A stretch of DNA of 64,000 bases from Petrolisthes cinctipes (lineage: Eukaryota > Arthropoda > Malacostraca > Decapoda > Porcellanidae), in assembly GCA_033782935.1 (NCBI GenBank), contig JAWQEG010001230.1, positions 124,001-188,000 on the forward strand. The letters are read 5' to 3'. A program made the translations under genes and the position numbers. Positions 11,850 through 25,080 of this stretch are shown here, one piece after another (within the stretch, counting starts at the first letter, position 1; each line of letters begins with the position of its first letter). Below the pieces are notes generated by a model. The model was not told the origin of the DNA, searched no databases, and saw only the letters and a list, made by a program, of their open reading frames with translations.

Positions 11850-14800
11850 CATGCCTACTCCTTGCTAGAATGTTTTCAAGATACAGACCCAAAACATACT
11901 TAAAATCGATATTTTAGGTGCAAAAAGTCGATATGTGCATGCATCCTCTGTACCCTGTTATATCCCAAATTCAGGTTCAAAACACCCGAAAATTCGATAA
12001 TTTTGGGTCCCAGAAGCGATCTGTACATGCCTACTCCTTGCTAGAATATGTTCAAGATACAGACCCAAAACACGCTCAAAATCGATATTTTAAGTGCAAA
12101 AAGTCGATATGTGCATGCATCTTCTGTACCCGTTTATATCTCAAATTCAGGCTAAAAACTCCGAAAATTCGATATTTTTGGGTCCCTTGAGCAATCTGCA
12201 CATGCCTACTCAGTGCTAGAATGTTTTTAAAATACAGGCTTAACACATGCTATAAAACGATATTTTAGGTGTCCAAAGTCGATATGTGCATGCATCTTCA
12301 GAACCCGTTTATATCTCAAATTCGGGCTCAAAACACCCAAAAAATCGATATTTTTGTGTCCCAGAATCGATCTGTACATGCCTACACAGTGTTAGAGTAT
12401 TTTAAAAATACAGGCCCAAAACATGCTCAAAATCGATATTTTAGGTGCCCAAAGTCGATATGTGCATGCATCTTCTGTACCCGTTTATATCTCAAATTCA
12501 GACTCAAAACACCCGAATATTCGATATTTTTGGGTCCCAAAAGCAATGTGTACATGCATACTCCGTGTTAGAGTATTTTCAAAATACAGGCCTAAAACAT
12601 GCTGAAAATCGATATTTTAGCTGCCCAAAGTCAATATGTGTATGCATCTTCTGTACCCGTCTATATCCCAAATTCAGGTTCAAAACACTCGAAAATTCGA
12701 TATTTTTGGGTCCCAGAAGCAATCTGTACATGCCTACTTCTTGCTAGAATGTTTTCAAGATACAGACCCAAAACATGCTCAAAATCGATATTTTAAGTGC
12801 AAAAAGTCGATATGTGCATGCATCTTCTGTACCCGATTATATCTCAAATTCAGGCTCAAAACTCCGAAAATTCGATATTTTTGGGTTCCTTAAGCAATCT
12901 GCACATGCCTACTCAGTGCTAGAATGTTTTTAAAATAAAAGCTTAACACATGCTATAAATCGATATTTTAGGTGTCCAAAGTCGATATGTGTATGCATCT
13001 TCTGAACCCGTTTATATCTCAAATTCAGGCTCAAAACACCCAAAAAATCGATATTTTTGTGTCCCAGAAGCGATCTGTACATGCTTACACAGTGTTAGAG
13101 TATTTTCAAAATACAGGCCCAAAACATGCTCAAAATCGATATTTTAGGTGCCCAAAGTCGATATGTGCATGCATCTTCTGTACCCGTTTATATCTCAAAT
13201 TCAGACTCAAAACACCCGAATATTCGATATTTTTGGGTCCCAAAAGCAATGTGTACATGCATACTCCGTGTTAGAGTATTTTCAAAATACAGGCCTAAAA
13301 CATGCTGAAAATCGATAATTTAGCTGCCCAAAGTCAATATGTGTATGCATCTTCTGTACCCGTCTATATCCCAAATTCAGGTTCAAAACACTCGAAAATT
13401 CGATATTTTTGGGTCCCAGAAGCAATCTGTACATGCCTACTTCTTGCTAGAATGTTTTCAAGATACAGACCCAAAACATGCTCAAAATCGATATTTTAGG
13501 TGCAAAAAGTCGAAATGTGCATGCATCTTCTGTACCCGTTTATATCTCAAATTCAGGCTCAAAACACCCGAAAATTCAATATTTTTTGGTCCCCGAAGCG
13601 ATCTGTACATGCCTACTCCGTGTTAGAGTATTTTCAAAATACAGGCCCAAAACATGCTCAAAATCGATATTTTAGGTGCCCAAAGTCGATATGTGCATGC
13701 ATCTTCTGTATCCGTCTATATCCCAAATTCAGGTTCAAAACACCCGAAAATTCAATATTTTTGGGTCCCAGAAGCGATCTGTACATGCCTACTTCTTGCT
13801 AGAATTTTTTCAAAATACAGACCCAAAACATTCTAAAAATCGATATTTAAGGTGCAAAAAGCCGATATGTGCATGCATCTTCTGTACCCGTTTATATCTC
13901 AAATTCAGACTCAAAACCCCGAAAATTCGATATTTTTGGGTCCCTTAAGCGATCTGCACGTGCCTACTCAGTGCTAGAATGTTTTTAAAATACAGGCTTA
14001 AAACATGCTATAAATCGATATTTTAGGTGTGAAAAGTCGATATGTGCATGCATCTTTTGTACCCGTTTAAATCTCAAATTCAGGCTCAAAACACCCAAAA
14101 AATCGATATTTTTGTGTCCCAAAAGCCATCTGTACATGTCTACACTGTGTTATAGTATTTTTAAAATACAGGCCCAAAACATGCTCAAAATCGATATTTT
14201 AGGTGTCCAAAGTCGATATGTGCATGCATCTTCTGTACCCGTTTATATCTCAAATTCAGGCTCAAAACACCCGAAAAGTCGATATTTTTGGGTCCCAAAA
14301 GCGATCTGTACATGCCTACTCCGTGTTAATGTATTTTCAAAATACAGGCCCAAAACATGCTGAAAATCTATATTTTAGGTGCCCAAAGTCAATATATGTA
14401 TGCATCTTCTGTACCCGTCTATATCCCAAATTCAGGTTCAAAACACCAGAAAATTCGGTATTTTTGGGTCCCAGAAGCGACCTGTACATGCCTACTCTTT
14501 GCTAGAATGTTTTCAAGATACAGACCCAAAACATGCTTAAAATCGATATTTTAGGTGCAAAAAGTCGATATGTGCATGCATCCTCAGTACCCAGTTATAT
14601 CCCAAATTCTGGCTCAAAACCCCCGAAAATTCGATATTTTAGGGTCCCCGAAGCGATCTGTACATGCCTACTCAGTGCTAGAATATTTTCAAATTATACG
14701 CCCAAAACATACTAAAAATCGATATTTTTGGTGCCAAAGTCGATATGTGCATGCATCTTCTGTACCCGTTTATATATCAAATACAGGCTCAAAACTCCCA

Positions 14801-15550
14801 AAAAATCGATATTTTTGTGTCCCAGAAGCGATCTGTACATGTCTACACCGTGCTATAGTATTTTCAAAATACAGGCCCAAAACATGCTCAAAATCGATAT
14901 TTTAGGTGCCCAAAGTCGATATGTGCATGCATCTTCTGTATCCGTCTATATCCCAAATTCAGGTTCAAAACCCCCGAAAATTCGATATTTTTGGGTCCAA
15001 GAAGCAATCTGTACATGCCTACACCGTGCTATAGTATTTTCATAATACAGGCCCAAAACATGCTCAAAATCGATATTTTAGGTGCCCAAAGTCGATATAT
15101 GCATGCATCTTCTGTATCCGTCTATATCCCAAATTCAGGTTCAAAACACCCGAAAATTCGATAATTTTGGGTCCCAGAAGCTATCTGTACATGCCTACTC
15201 CTTGCTAGAATATTTTCAAGATACAGACCCAAAACATGCTCAAAATCGATATTTTAAGTGCAAAAAGTCGATATGTGCATGTATCTTCTGTACCCGTTTA
15301 TATCTCAAATTCAGGCTCAAAACACCCAAAAAATCGATATTTTTGTGTCCCAGAAGCGATCTGTACATGTCTAAACTGCGTTATAGTATTTTCAAATTTC
15401 AGGCCCAAAACATGCTGAAAATCGATATTTTAGGTGCCCAAAGTCAATATGTGCATGCATCTTCTGTACCCGTCTATATCCCAAATTCAGGTTCAAAACA
15501 CCAGAAAATTCGGTATTTTTGGGTCCCAGAAGCGACCTGTACATGCCTAC
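11850..15550 (+). repeat. 3.7-kb block, also at 23453-27150
   Basis: Landmarks at 12269, 12972, 13339, 13500, 13676, 14112, 14728 and 15082 all recur 11,603 bp downstream (23872, 24575, 24942, 25103, 25279, 25715, 26331, 26685). At the left edge the offset is 11,602, because the later copy has one extra A near 23767 (CTCCGAAAAATTCG). The match stops near 15.55 kb, where the later copy switches to another subtype. The copies look highly similar by eye. One structural difference is that the later copy has lost the monomer join around 25915-25945, where a CTAAACTGGG junction replaces CTACTCCGTG. Confidence 0.75.
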
Positions 15551-18500
15551 TCCTTGCTAGAATATTTTCAAGATACAGACCCAAAACATGCTTAAAATCG
15601 ATATTTTAGGTGCAAAAAGTCGATATGTGCATGCATCCTCTGTACCCTGTTATATCCCAAATTCAGGTTCAAAACACCCGAAACTTCGATAATTTTGGGT
15701 CCCAGAAGCGATCTGTACATGCCTACTCCTTGCTAGAATATGTTCAAGATATAGACCCAAAACATGCTCAAAATCGATATTTTAAGTGCAAAAAGTCGAT
15801 ATGTGCATGCATCTTCTGTACCCGTTTATATCTCAAATTTAGGCTAAAAACTCCGAAAATTCGATATTTTTGGGTCCCTTGAGCAACCTGCACATGCCTA
15901 CTCAGTGCTAGAATGTTTTTAAAATACAGGCTTAACACATGCTATAAAACGATATTTTAGGTGTCCAAAGTCGATATGTGCATGCATCTTCTGTACCCGT
16001 TTATATCTCAAATTCAGACTCAAAACACCCGAATATTCGATATTTTTGGGTCCCAAAAGCAATGTGTACATGCCTACTCCGTGTTAGAGTATTTTCAAAA
16101 TACAGGCCCAAAACATGCTCAAAATCGATATTTTAGGTGCCCAAAGTCGATATGTGCATGCATCTTCTGTATCCGTCTATATCCCAAATTCAGGTTCAAA
16201 ACACCCGAAAATTCGATAATTTTGGGTCCCAGAAGTGATCTGTACATGCCTACTCCTTGCTAGAATATGTTCAAGATACAGACCCAAAACATGCTCAAAA
16301 TCGATATTTTAAGTGCAAAAAGTCGATATGTGCATGCATCTTCTGTACCCGTTTATATCTCAAATTCAGGCTAAAAACTCCGAAAATTCGATATTTCTGG
16401 GTCCCTTGAGCAATCTGCACATGCCTACTCAGAGCTAGAATGTTTTTAAAATACAGGCTTAACACATGCTATAAAACGATATTTTAGGTGTCCAAAGTCG
16501 ATATGTGAATGCATCTTCTGAACCCGTTTATATCTCAAATTCGGGCTCAAAACACCCAAAAAATCGATATTTTTGTGTCCCAGAAGCGATCTGTACATGC
16601 CTACACAGTGTTAGAGTATTTTCAAAATACAGGCCCAAAACATGCTCAAAATCGATATTTTAGGTGCCCAAAGTCGATATGTGCATGCATCTTCTGTACT
16701 CGTTTATATCTCAAATTCAGACTCAAAACACCCGAATATTCGATAATTTTGGGTCCCAAAAGCAATGTGTACATGCATACTCCGTGTTAGAGTATTTTCA
16801 AAATACAGGCCTAAAACATGCTGACAATCGATATTTTAGCTGCAAAAAGTCAATATGTGTATGCATCTTCTGTACCCGTCTATATCCCAAATTCAGGTTC
16901 AAAACACTCGAAAATTCGATATTTTTGGGTCCCAGATGCAATCTGTACATGCCTACTTCTTGCTAGAATGTTTTCAAGATACAGACCCAAAACATGCTCA
17001 AAATCGATATTTTAAGTGCAAAAAGTCGATATGTGCATGCATCTTCTGTACCCGATTATATCTCAAATTCAGGCTCAAAACTCCGAAAATTCGATATTTT
17101 TGGGTTCCTTAAGCAATCTGCAAATGCCTACTCAGTGCTAGAATGTTTTTAAAATACAGGCTTAACACATTCTATAAATCGATATTTTAGGTGTCCAAAG
17201 TCGATATGTGTATGCATCTTCTGAACCCGTTTATATCTCAAATTCAGGCTCAAAACACCCAAAAAATCGATAGTTTTGTGTCCCAGAAGCGATCTGTACA
17301 TGCCTACACAGTGTTAGAGTATTTTAAAAATACAGGCCCAAAACATGCTCAAAATCGATATTTTAGGTGCCCAAAGTCGATATGTGCATACATCTTCTGT
17401 ACCCGTTTATATCTCAAATTCAGACTCAAAATACCCGAATATTCGATATTTTTGGGTCCCAAAAGCAATGTGTACATGCATACTCCGTGTTTGAGTATTT
17501 TCAAAATACAGGCCTAAAACATGCTGAAAATCGATAATTTAGCTGCCCAAAGTCAATATGTGTATGCATCTTCTGTACCCGTCTATATCCCAAATTCAGG
17601 TTCAAAACACTCGAAAATTCGATATTTTTGGGTCCCAGAAGCAATCTGTACATGCCTACTTCTTGCTAGAATGTTTTCAAGATACAGACCCAAAACATGC
17701 TCAAAATCGATATTTTAGGTGCAAAAAGTCGAAATGTGCATGCATCTTCTGTACCCGTTTATATCTCAAATTCAGGCTCAAAACACCCGAAAATTCTATA
17801 TTTTTGGGTCCCCGAAGCGATCTGTACATGCCTACTCCGTGTTAGTGTATTTTCAAAATACAGGCCCAAAACATGCTCAAAATCGATATTTTAGGTGCCC
17901 AAAGTCGATATGTGCATGCATCTTCTGTATCCGTCTATATCCCAAATTCAGGTTCAAAACACCGGAAAATTCGATATTTTTGGGTCCCAGAAGCGATCTG
18001 TACATGATTACTTCTTACTAGAATTTTTTTAAAATACAGACCCAAAACATTCTAAAAATCGATATTTAAGGTGCAAAAAGCCGATATGTGCATGCATCTT
18101 CTGTACCCGTTTATATCTCAAATTCAGACTCAAAACTCCGAAAATTCGATATTTTTGGGTGCCTTAAGCGATCTGCACATGCCTACTCAGTGCTAGAATG
18201 TTTTTAAAATACAGGCTTAAAACATGCTATAAATCGATATTTTAGGTGTGAAAAGTCGATATGTGCATGCATCTTCTGTACCCGTTTAAATCTCAAATTC
18301 AGGCTCAAAACACCCAAAAAATCGATATTTTTGTGTCCCAAAAGCCATCTGTACATGTCTACACTGTGTTATAGTATTTTTAAAATACAGGCCAAAACAT
18401 GCTCAAAATCGATATTTTAAGTGTCCAAAGTCGATATGTGCATGCATCTTCTGTACCCGTTTATATCTTAAATTCAGGCTCAAAACACCCGAAAAGTCGA

Positions 18501-18596
18501 TATTTTTGGGTCCCAGAAGCGATCTGTACATGCCTACTCCGTGTTAATGTATTTTCAAAATACAGGCCCAAAACATGCTGAAAATCTATATTTTAG
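15082..18596 (+). repeat. Duplicated 20- to 22-monomer block, copy 1
   Basis: Landmarks 15082, 15610 and 15961 recur at 18949, 19477 and 19828 (offset 3,867 bp, 22 monomers minus 5 bp). From 16818 on, the offset is 3,691 bp (20509, 20882, 21212, 21410), so the second copy has lost exactly one 176-bp monomer. A single missing base near 18392 (CAGGCCAAAACATG) makes the last part 3,692. The units carry private markers such as CGATAGTTTTGTG, GTGCATACATC and CACCGGAAAATTCG. Confidence 0.8.
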
Positions 18597-19300
18597 GTGC
18601 CCAAAGTCAATATATGTATGCATCTTCTGTATCCGTCTATATCCCAAATTCAGGTTCAAAACACCCGAAAATTCGATAATTTTGGGTCCCAGAAGCTATC
18701 TGTACATGCCTACTCCTTGCTAGAATATTTTCAAGATACAGACCCAAAACATGCTCAAAATCGATATTTTAAGTGCAAAAAGTCGATATGTGCATGTATC
18801 TTCTGTACCCGTTTATATCTCAAATTCAGGCTCAAAACACCCAAAAAATCGATATTTTTGTGTCCCAGAAGCGATCTGTACATGTCTAAACTGCGTTATA
18901 GTATTTTCAAATTTCAGGCCCAAAACATGCTGAAAATCTATATTTTAGGTGCCCAAAGTCAATATATGTATGCATCTTCTGTATCCGTCTATATCCCAAA
19001 TTCAGGTTCAAAACACCCGAAAATTCGATAATTTTGGGTCCCAGAAGCTATCTGTACATGCCTACTCCTTGCTAGAATATTTTCAAGATACAGACCCAAA
19101 ACATGCTCAAAATCGATATTTTAAGTGCAAAAAGTCGATATGTGCATGTATCTTCTGTACCCGTTTATATCTCAAATTCAGGCTCAAAACACCCAAAAAA
19201 TCGATATTTTTGTGTCCCAGAAGCGATCTGTACATGTCTAAACTGCGTTATAGTATTTTCAAATTTCAGGCCCAAAACATGCTGAAAATCGATATTTTAG
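18597..19300 (+). repeat. Two-monomer (352-bp) tandem duplication
   Basis: The dimer at 18597-18948 is followed by the same dimer at 18949-19300. The shared series is GTCAATATATGTATGC, a CGATAATTTTGGG half B with GAAGCTATCTG, a TTAAGTGCAAAAAG half A with GCATGTATC, and a CTAAACTGCG half B ending CAAATTTCAGG. The offset is exactly 352 bp and I saw no difference within the shared part apart from the exit, where the first copy leads into CTATATTTTAGG and the second into CGATATTTTAGG. It lies at the junction between the two larger duplicated blocks. Confidence 0.85.
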
Positions 19301-22300
19301 GTGCCCAAAGTCAATATGTGCATGCATCTTCTGTACCCGTCTATATCCCAAATTCAGGTTCAAAACACCAGAAAATTCGGTATTTTTGGGTCCCAGAAGC
19401 GACCTGTACATGCCTACTCCTTGCTAGAATATTTTCAAGATACAGACCCAAAACATGCTCAAAATCGATATTTTAGGTGCAAAAAGTCGATATGTGCATG
19501 CATCCTCTGTACCCTGTTATATCCCAAATTCAGGTTCAAAACACCCGAAACTTCGATAATTTTGGGTCCCAGAAGCGATCTGTACATGCCTACTCCTTGC
19601 TAGAATATGTTCAAGATATAGACCCAAAACATGCTCAAAATCGATATTTTAAGTGCAAAAAGTCGATATGTGCATGCATCTTCTGTACCCGTTTATATCT
19701 CAAATTTAGTCTAAAAACTCCGAAAATTCGATATTTTTGGGTCCCTTGAGCAACCTGCACATGCCTACACAGTGCTAGAATGTTTTTAAAATACAGGCTT
19801 AACACATGCTATAAAACGATATTTTAGGTGTCCAAAGTCGATATGTGCATGCATCTTCTGTACCCGTTTATATCTCAAATTCAGACTCAAAACACCCGAA
19901 TATTCGATATTTTTGGGTCCCAAAAGCAATGTGTACATGCCTACTCCGTGTTAGAGTATTTTCAAAATACAGGCCCAAAACATGCTCAAAATCGATATTT
20001 TAGGTGCCCAAAGTCGATATGTGCATGCATCTTCTGTATCCGTCTATATCCCAAATTCAGGTTCAAAACACCCGAAAATTCGATAATTTTGGGTCCCAGA
20101 AGTGATCTGTACATGCCTACTCCTTGCTAGAATATGTTCAAGATACAGACCCAAAACATGCTCAAAATCGATATTTTAAGTGCAAAAAGTCGATATGTGC
20201 ATGCATCTTCTGTACCCGTTTATATCTCAAATTCAGGCTAAAAACTCCGAAAATTCGATATTTCTGGGTCCCTTGAGGAATCTGCACATGCCTACTCAGT
20301 GCTAGAATGTTTTTAAAATACAGGCTTAACACATGCTATAAAACGATATTTTAGGTGTCCAAAGTCGATATGTGAATGCATCTTCTGTACTCGTTTATAT
20401 CTCAAATTCAGACTCAAAACACCCGAATATTCGATAATTTTGGGTCCCAAAAGCAATGTGTACATGCATACTCCGTGTTAGAGTATTTTCAAAATACAGG
20501 CCTAAAACATGCTGAAAATCGATATTTTAGCTGCAAAAAGTCAATATGTGTATGCATCTTCTGTACCCGTCTATATTCCAAATTCAGGTTCAAAACACTC
20601 GAAAATTCGATATTTTTGGGTCCCAGAAGCAATCTGTACATGCCTACTTCTTGCTAGAATGTTTTCAAGATACAGACCCAAAACATGCTCAAAATCGATA
20701 TTTTAAGTGCAAAAAGTCGATATGTGCATGCATCTTCTGTACCCGATTATATCTCAAATTCAGGCTGAAAACTCCGAAAATTCGATATTTTTGGGTTCCT
20801 TAAGCAATCTGCAAATGCCTACTCAGTGCTAGAATGTTTTTAAAATACAGGCTTAACACATGCTATAAATCGATATTTTAGGTGTCCAAAGTCGATATGT
20901 GTATGCATCTTCTGAACCCGTTTATATCTCAAATTCAGGCTCAAAACACCCAAAAAATCGATAGTTTTGTGTCCCAGAAGCGATCTGTACATGCCTACAC
21001 AGTGTTAGAGTATTTTAAAAATACAGGCCCAAAACATGCTCAAAATCGATATTTTAGGTGCCCAAAGTCGATATGTGCATACATCTTCTGTACCCGTTTA
21101 TATCTCAAATTCAGACTCAAAATACCCGAATATTCGATATTTTTGGGTCCCAAAAGCAATGTGTACATGCATACTCCGTGTTTGAGTATTTTCAAAATAC
21201 AGGCCTAAAACATGCTGAAAATCGATAATTTAGCTGCCCAAAGTCAATATGTGTATGCATCTTCTGTACCCGTCTATATCCCAAATTCAGGTTCAAAACA
21301 CTCGAAAATTCGATATTTTTGGGTCCCAGAAGCAATCTGTACATGCCTACTTCTTGCTAGAATGTTTTCAAGATACAGACCCAAAACATGCTCAAAATCG
21401 ATATTTTAGGTGCAAAAAGTCGAAATGTGCATGCATCTTCTGTACCCGTTTATATCTCAAATTCAGGCTCAAAACACCCGAAAATTCTATATTTTTGGGT
21501 CCCCGAAGCGATCTGTACATGCCTACTCCGTGTTAGTGTATTTTCAAAATACAGGCCCAAAACATGCTCAAAATCGATATTTTAGGTGCCCAAAGTCGAT
21601 ATGTGCATGCATCTTCTGTATCCGTCTATATCCCAAATTCAGGTTCAAAACACCGGAAAATTCGATATTTTTGGGTCCCAGAAGCTATCTGTACATGATT
21701 ACTTCTTGCTAGAATTTTTTCAAAATACAGACCCAAAACATTCTAAAAATCGATATTTAAGGTGCAAAAAGCCGATATGTGCATGCATCTTCTGTACCCG
21801 TTTATATCTCAAATTCAGACTCAAAACTCCGAAAATTCGATATTTTTGGGTCCCTTAAGCGATCTGCACATGCCTACTCAGTGCTAGAATGTTTTTAAAA
21901 TACAGGCTTAAAACATGCTATAAATCGATATTTTAGGTGTGAAAAGTCGATATGTGCATGCATCTTCTGTACCCGTTTAAATCTCAAATTCAGGCTCAAA
22001 ACACCCAAAAAATCGATATTTTTGTGTCCCAAAAGCCATCTGTACATGTCTACACTGTGTTATAGTATTTTTAAAATACAGGCCCAAAACATGCTCAAAA
22101 TCGATATTTTAAGTGTCCAAAGTCGATATGTGCATGCATCTTCTGTACCCGTTTATATCTTAAATTCAGGCTCAAAACACCCGAAAAGTCGATATTTTTG
22201 GGTCCCAGAAGCGATCTGTACATGCCTACTCCGTGTTAATGTATTTTCAAAATACAGTCCCAAAACATGCTGAAAATCTATATTTTAGGTGCCCAAAGTC
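18949..22300 (+). repeat. Duplicated 20- to 22-monomer block, copy 2
   Basis: This is the second copy of 15082-18596. It lacks one monomer near 20376. In copy 1 a monomer starting near 16509 with a TTCTGAACCCG half A precedes the TTCTGTACTCG monomer at 16664. In copy 2 the two are fused, so the 5' part of the first joins the 3' part of the second. Its right part (about 20.4-22.9 kb) also recurs at 30.75-33.3 kb (offset 10,374 bp) and again 4,219 bp later. Confidence 0.78.
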
Positions 22301-22929
22301 AATATATGTATGCATCTTCTGTACCCGTCTATATCCCAAATTCAGGTTCAAAACACCAGAAAATTCGGTATTTTTGGGTCCCAGAAGCGATCTGTACATG
22401 CCTACTCTTTGCTAGAATGTTTTCAAGATACAGACCCAAAACATGCTTAAAATCGATATTTTAGGTGCAAAAAGTCGATATGTGCATGCATCCTCTGTAC
22501 CCTGTTATATCCCAAATTCTGGCTCAAAACCCCCGAAAATTCGATATTTTTGGGTCCCCGAAGCGATCTGTACATGCCTACTCAGTGCTAGAATATTTTC
22601 AAATTATACGCCCAAAACATACTAAAAATCGATATTTTTGGTGCCAAAGTCGATATGTGCATGCCTCTTCTGTACCCGTTTATATATCAAATTCAGGCTC
22701 AAGACACCCAAAAAATCGATATTTTTGTGTCCCAGAAGCGATCTGTACATGTCTACACCGTGCTAGAGTATTTTCAAAATACTGGCCCAAAACATGCTCA
22801 AAATCGATATTTTAGGTGCCCAAAGTCGATATGTGCATGCATCTTCTGTATCCGTCTATATCCCAAATTCAGGTTCAAAACACCCGAAAATTCGATAATT
22901 TTGGGTCCCAGAAGCGATCTGTACATGCC

Positions 22930-23480
22930 TACACCGTGCTATAGTATTTTCATAATACAGGCCCAAAACATGCTCAAAATCGATATTTTAGGTGCCCAAA
23001 GTCAATATGTGTATGCATCTTCTGTACCCGTCTATATCCCAAATTCAGGTTCAAAACACTCGAAAATTTGATATTTTTGGGTCCCAGAAGCAATCTGTAC
23101 ATGCCTACTTCTTACTAGAATGTTTTCAAGATACAGACCCAAAACATGCTCAAAATCGATATTTTAGTTGCAAAAAGTCGAATTGTGCATGCATCTTCTG
23201 TACCCGTTTATATCTCAAATTCAGGCTCAAAACACCCGAATATTCGATATTTTTGCGTTCCCGAAGCGATCTGTACATGCCTACTCCGTGTTAGAGTATT
23301 TTCAAAATACAGGCCAAAAACATGCTCAAAATCGATATTTTAGGTGCCCAAAGTCGATATGTGCATGCATCTTCTGTATCCTTCTATATCCCAAATTCAG
23401 GTTCAAAACACCCGAAAATTCGATAATTTTGGGTCCCAGAAGCGATCTGTACATGCCTACTCCTTGCTAGAATGTTTTCA
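22930..23480 (+). repeat. Cassette shared with 40.57-41.05 kb
   Basis: Landmarks 23007, 23146 and 23168 match 40587, 40726 and 40748 (offset 17,580 bp). Shared private variants include TTTTAGTTGCAAAAAG, GTCGAATTGTGC, ATTTTTGCGT, CAGGCCAAAAACATG and GTATCCTTCTATATC. These occur together at only these two places in the window as far as I saw, and the flanking monomers differ. It is a 2- to 3-monomer cassette embedded between other HOR types. Confidence 0.75.
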
Positions 23481-25080
23481 AGATACAGACCCAAAACATA
23501 CTTAAAATCGATATTTTAGGTGCAAAAAGTCGATATGTGCATGCATCCTCTGTACCCTGTTATATCCCAAATTCAGGTTCAAAACACCCGAAAATTCGAT
23601 AATTTTGGGTCCCAGAAGCGATCTGTACATGCCTACTCCTTGCTAGAATATGTTCAAGATACAGACCCAAAACATGCTCAAAATCGATATTTTAAGTGCA
23701 AAAAGTCGATATGTGCATGCATCTTCTGTACCCGTTTATATCTCAAATTCAGGCTAAAAACTCCGAAAAATTCGATATTTTTGGGTCCCTTGAGCAATCT
23801 GCACATGCCTACTCAGTGCTAGAATGTTTTTAAAATACAGGCTTAACACATGCTATAAAACGATATTTTAGGTGTCCAAAGTCGATATGTGCATGCATCT
23901 TCAGAACCCGTTTATATCTCAAATTCGGGCTCAAAACACCCAAAAAATCGATATTTTTGTGTCCCAGAATCGATCTGTACATGCCTACACAGTGTTAGAG
24001 TATTTTCAAAATACAGGCCCAAAACATGCTCAAAATCGATATTTTAGGTGCCCAAAGTCGATATGTGCATGCCTCTTCTGTACCCGTTTATATCTAAAAT
24101 TCAGACTCAAAACACCCGAATATTCGATATTTTTGGGTCCCAAAAGCAATGTGTACATGCATACTCCGTGTTAGAGTATTTTCAAAATACAGGCCTAAAA
24201 CATGCTGAAAATCGATATTTTAGCTGCCCAAAGTCAATATGTGTATGCATCTTCTGTACCCGTCTATATCCCAAATTCAGGTTCAAAACACTCGAAAATT
24301 CGATATTTTTGGGTCCCAGAAGCAATCTGTACATGCCTACTTCTTGCTAGAATGTTTTCAAGATACAGACCCAAAACATGCTCAAAATCGATATTTTAAG
24401 TGCAAAAAGTCGATATGTGCATGCATCTTCTGTACCCGATTATATCTCAAATTCAGGCTCAAAACTCCGAAAATTCGATATTTTTGGGTTCCTTAAGCAA
24501 TCTGCACATGCCTACTCAGTGCTAGAATGTTTTTATAATACAAGCTTAACACATGCTATAAATCGATATTTTAGGTGTCCAAAGTCGATATGTGTATGCA
24601 TCTTCTGAACCCGTTTATATCTCAAATTCAGGCTCAAAACACCCAAAAAATCGATATTTTTGTGTCCCAGAAGCGATCTGTACATGCTTACACAGTGTTA
24701 GAGTATTTTCAAAATACAGGCCCAAAACATGCTCAAAATCGATATTTTAGGTGCCCAAAGTCGATATGTGCATGCATCTTCTGTACCCGTTTATATCTCA
24801 AATTCAGACTCAAAACACCCGAATATTCGATATTTTTGGGTCCCAAAAGCAATGTGTACATGCATACTCCGTGTTAGAGTATTTTCAAAATACAGGCCTA
24901 AAACATGCTGAAAATCGATAATTTAGCTGCCCAAAGTCAATATGTGTATGCATCTTCTGTACCCGTCTATATCCCAAATTCAGGTTCAAAACACTCGAAA
25001 ATTCGATATTTTTGGGTCCCAGAAGCAATCTGTACATGCCTACTTCTTGCTAGAATGTTTTCAAGATACAGACCCAAAAC

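Larger units (their letters stand above)
6995..15550 (+). repeat. HOR zone, 15- to 18-monomer periods
   Basis: The same ordered series of monomer subtypes returns at several offsets. 6995 matches 9633 (2,638 bp) and 9633 matches 12269 (2,636 bp), about 15 monomers. 8381 matches 11193 (2,812 bp, 16 monomers), and 11193 matches 14357 (3,164 bp, 18 monomers). 7678 matches 10666 and 10666 matches 13654 (2,988 bp each, 17 monomers). The offset changes along the block, so whole monomers have been gained or lost between copies. A one-base insertion near 7523 (GGTTTCAAAAAG) marks one copy. Series markers are the CAAATTATACGCC subtype, the CCCTTAAGCGATCTGCAC subtype and the CGAATATTCG / GCAATGTGTAC subtype. 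Confidence 0.8.
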
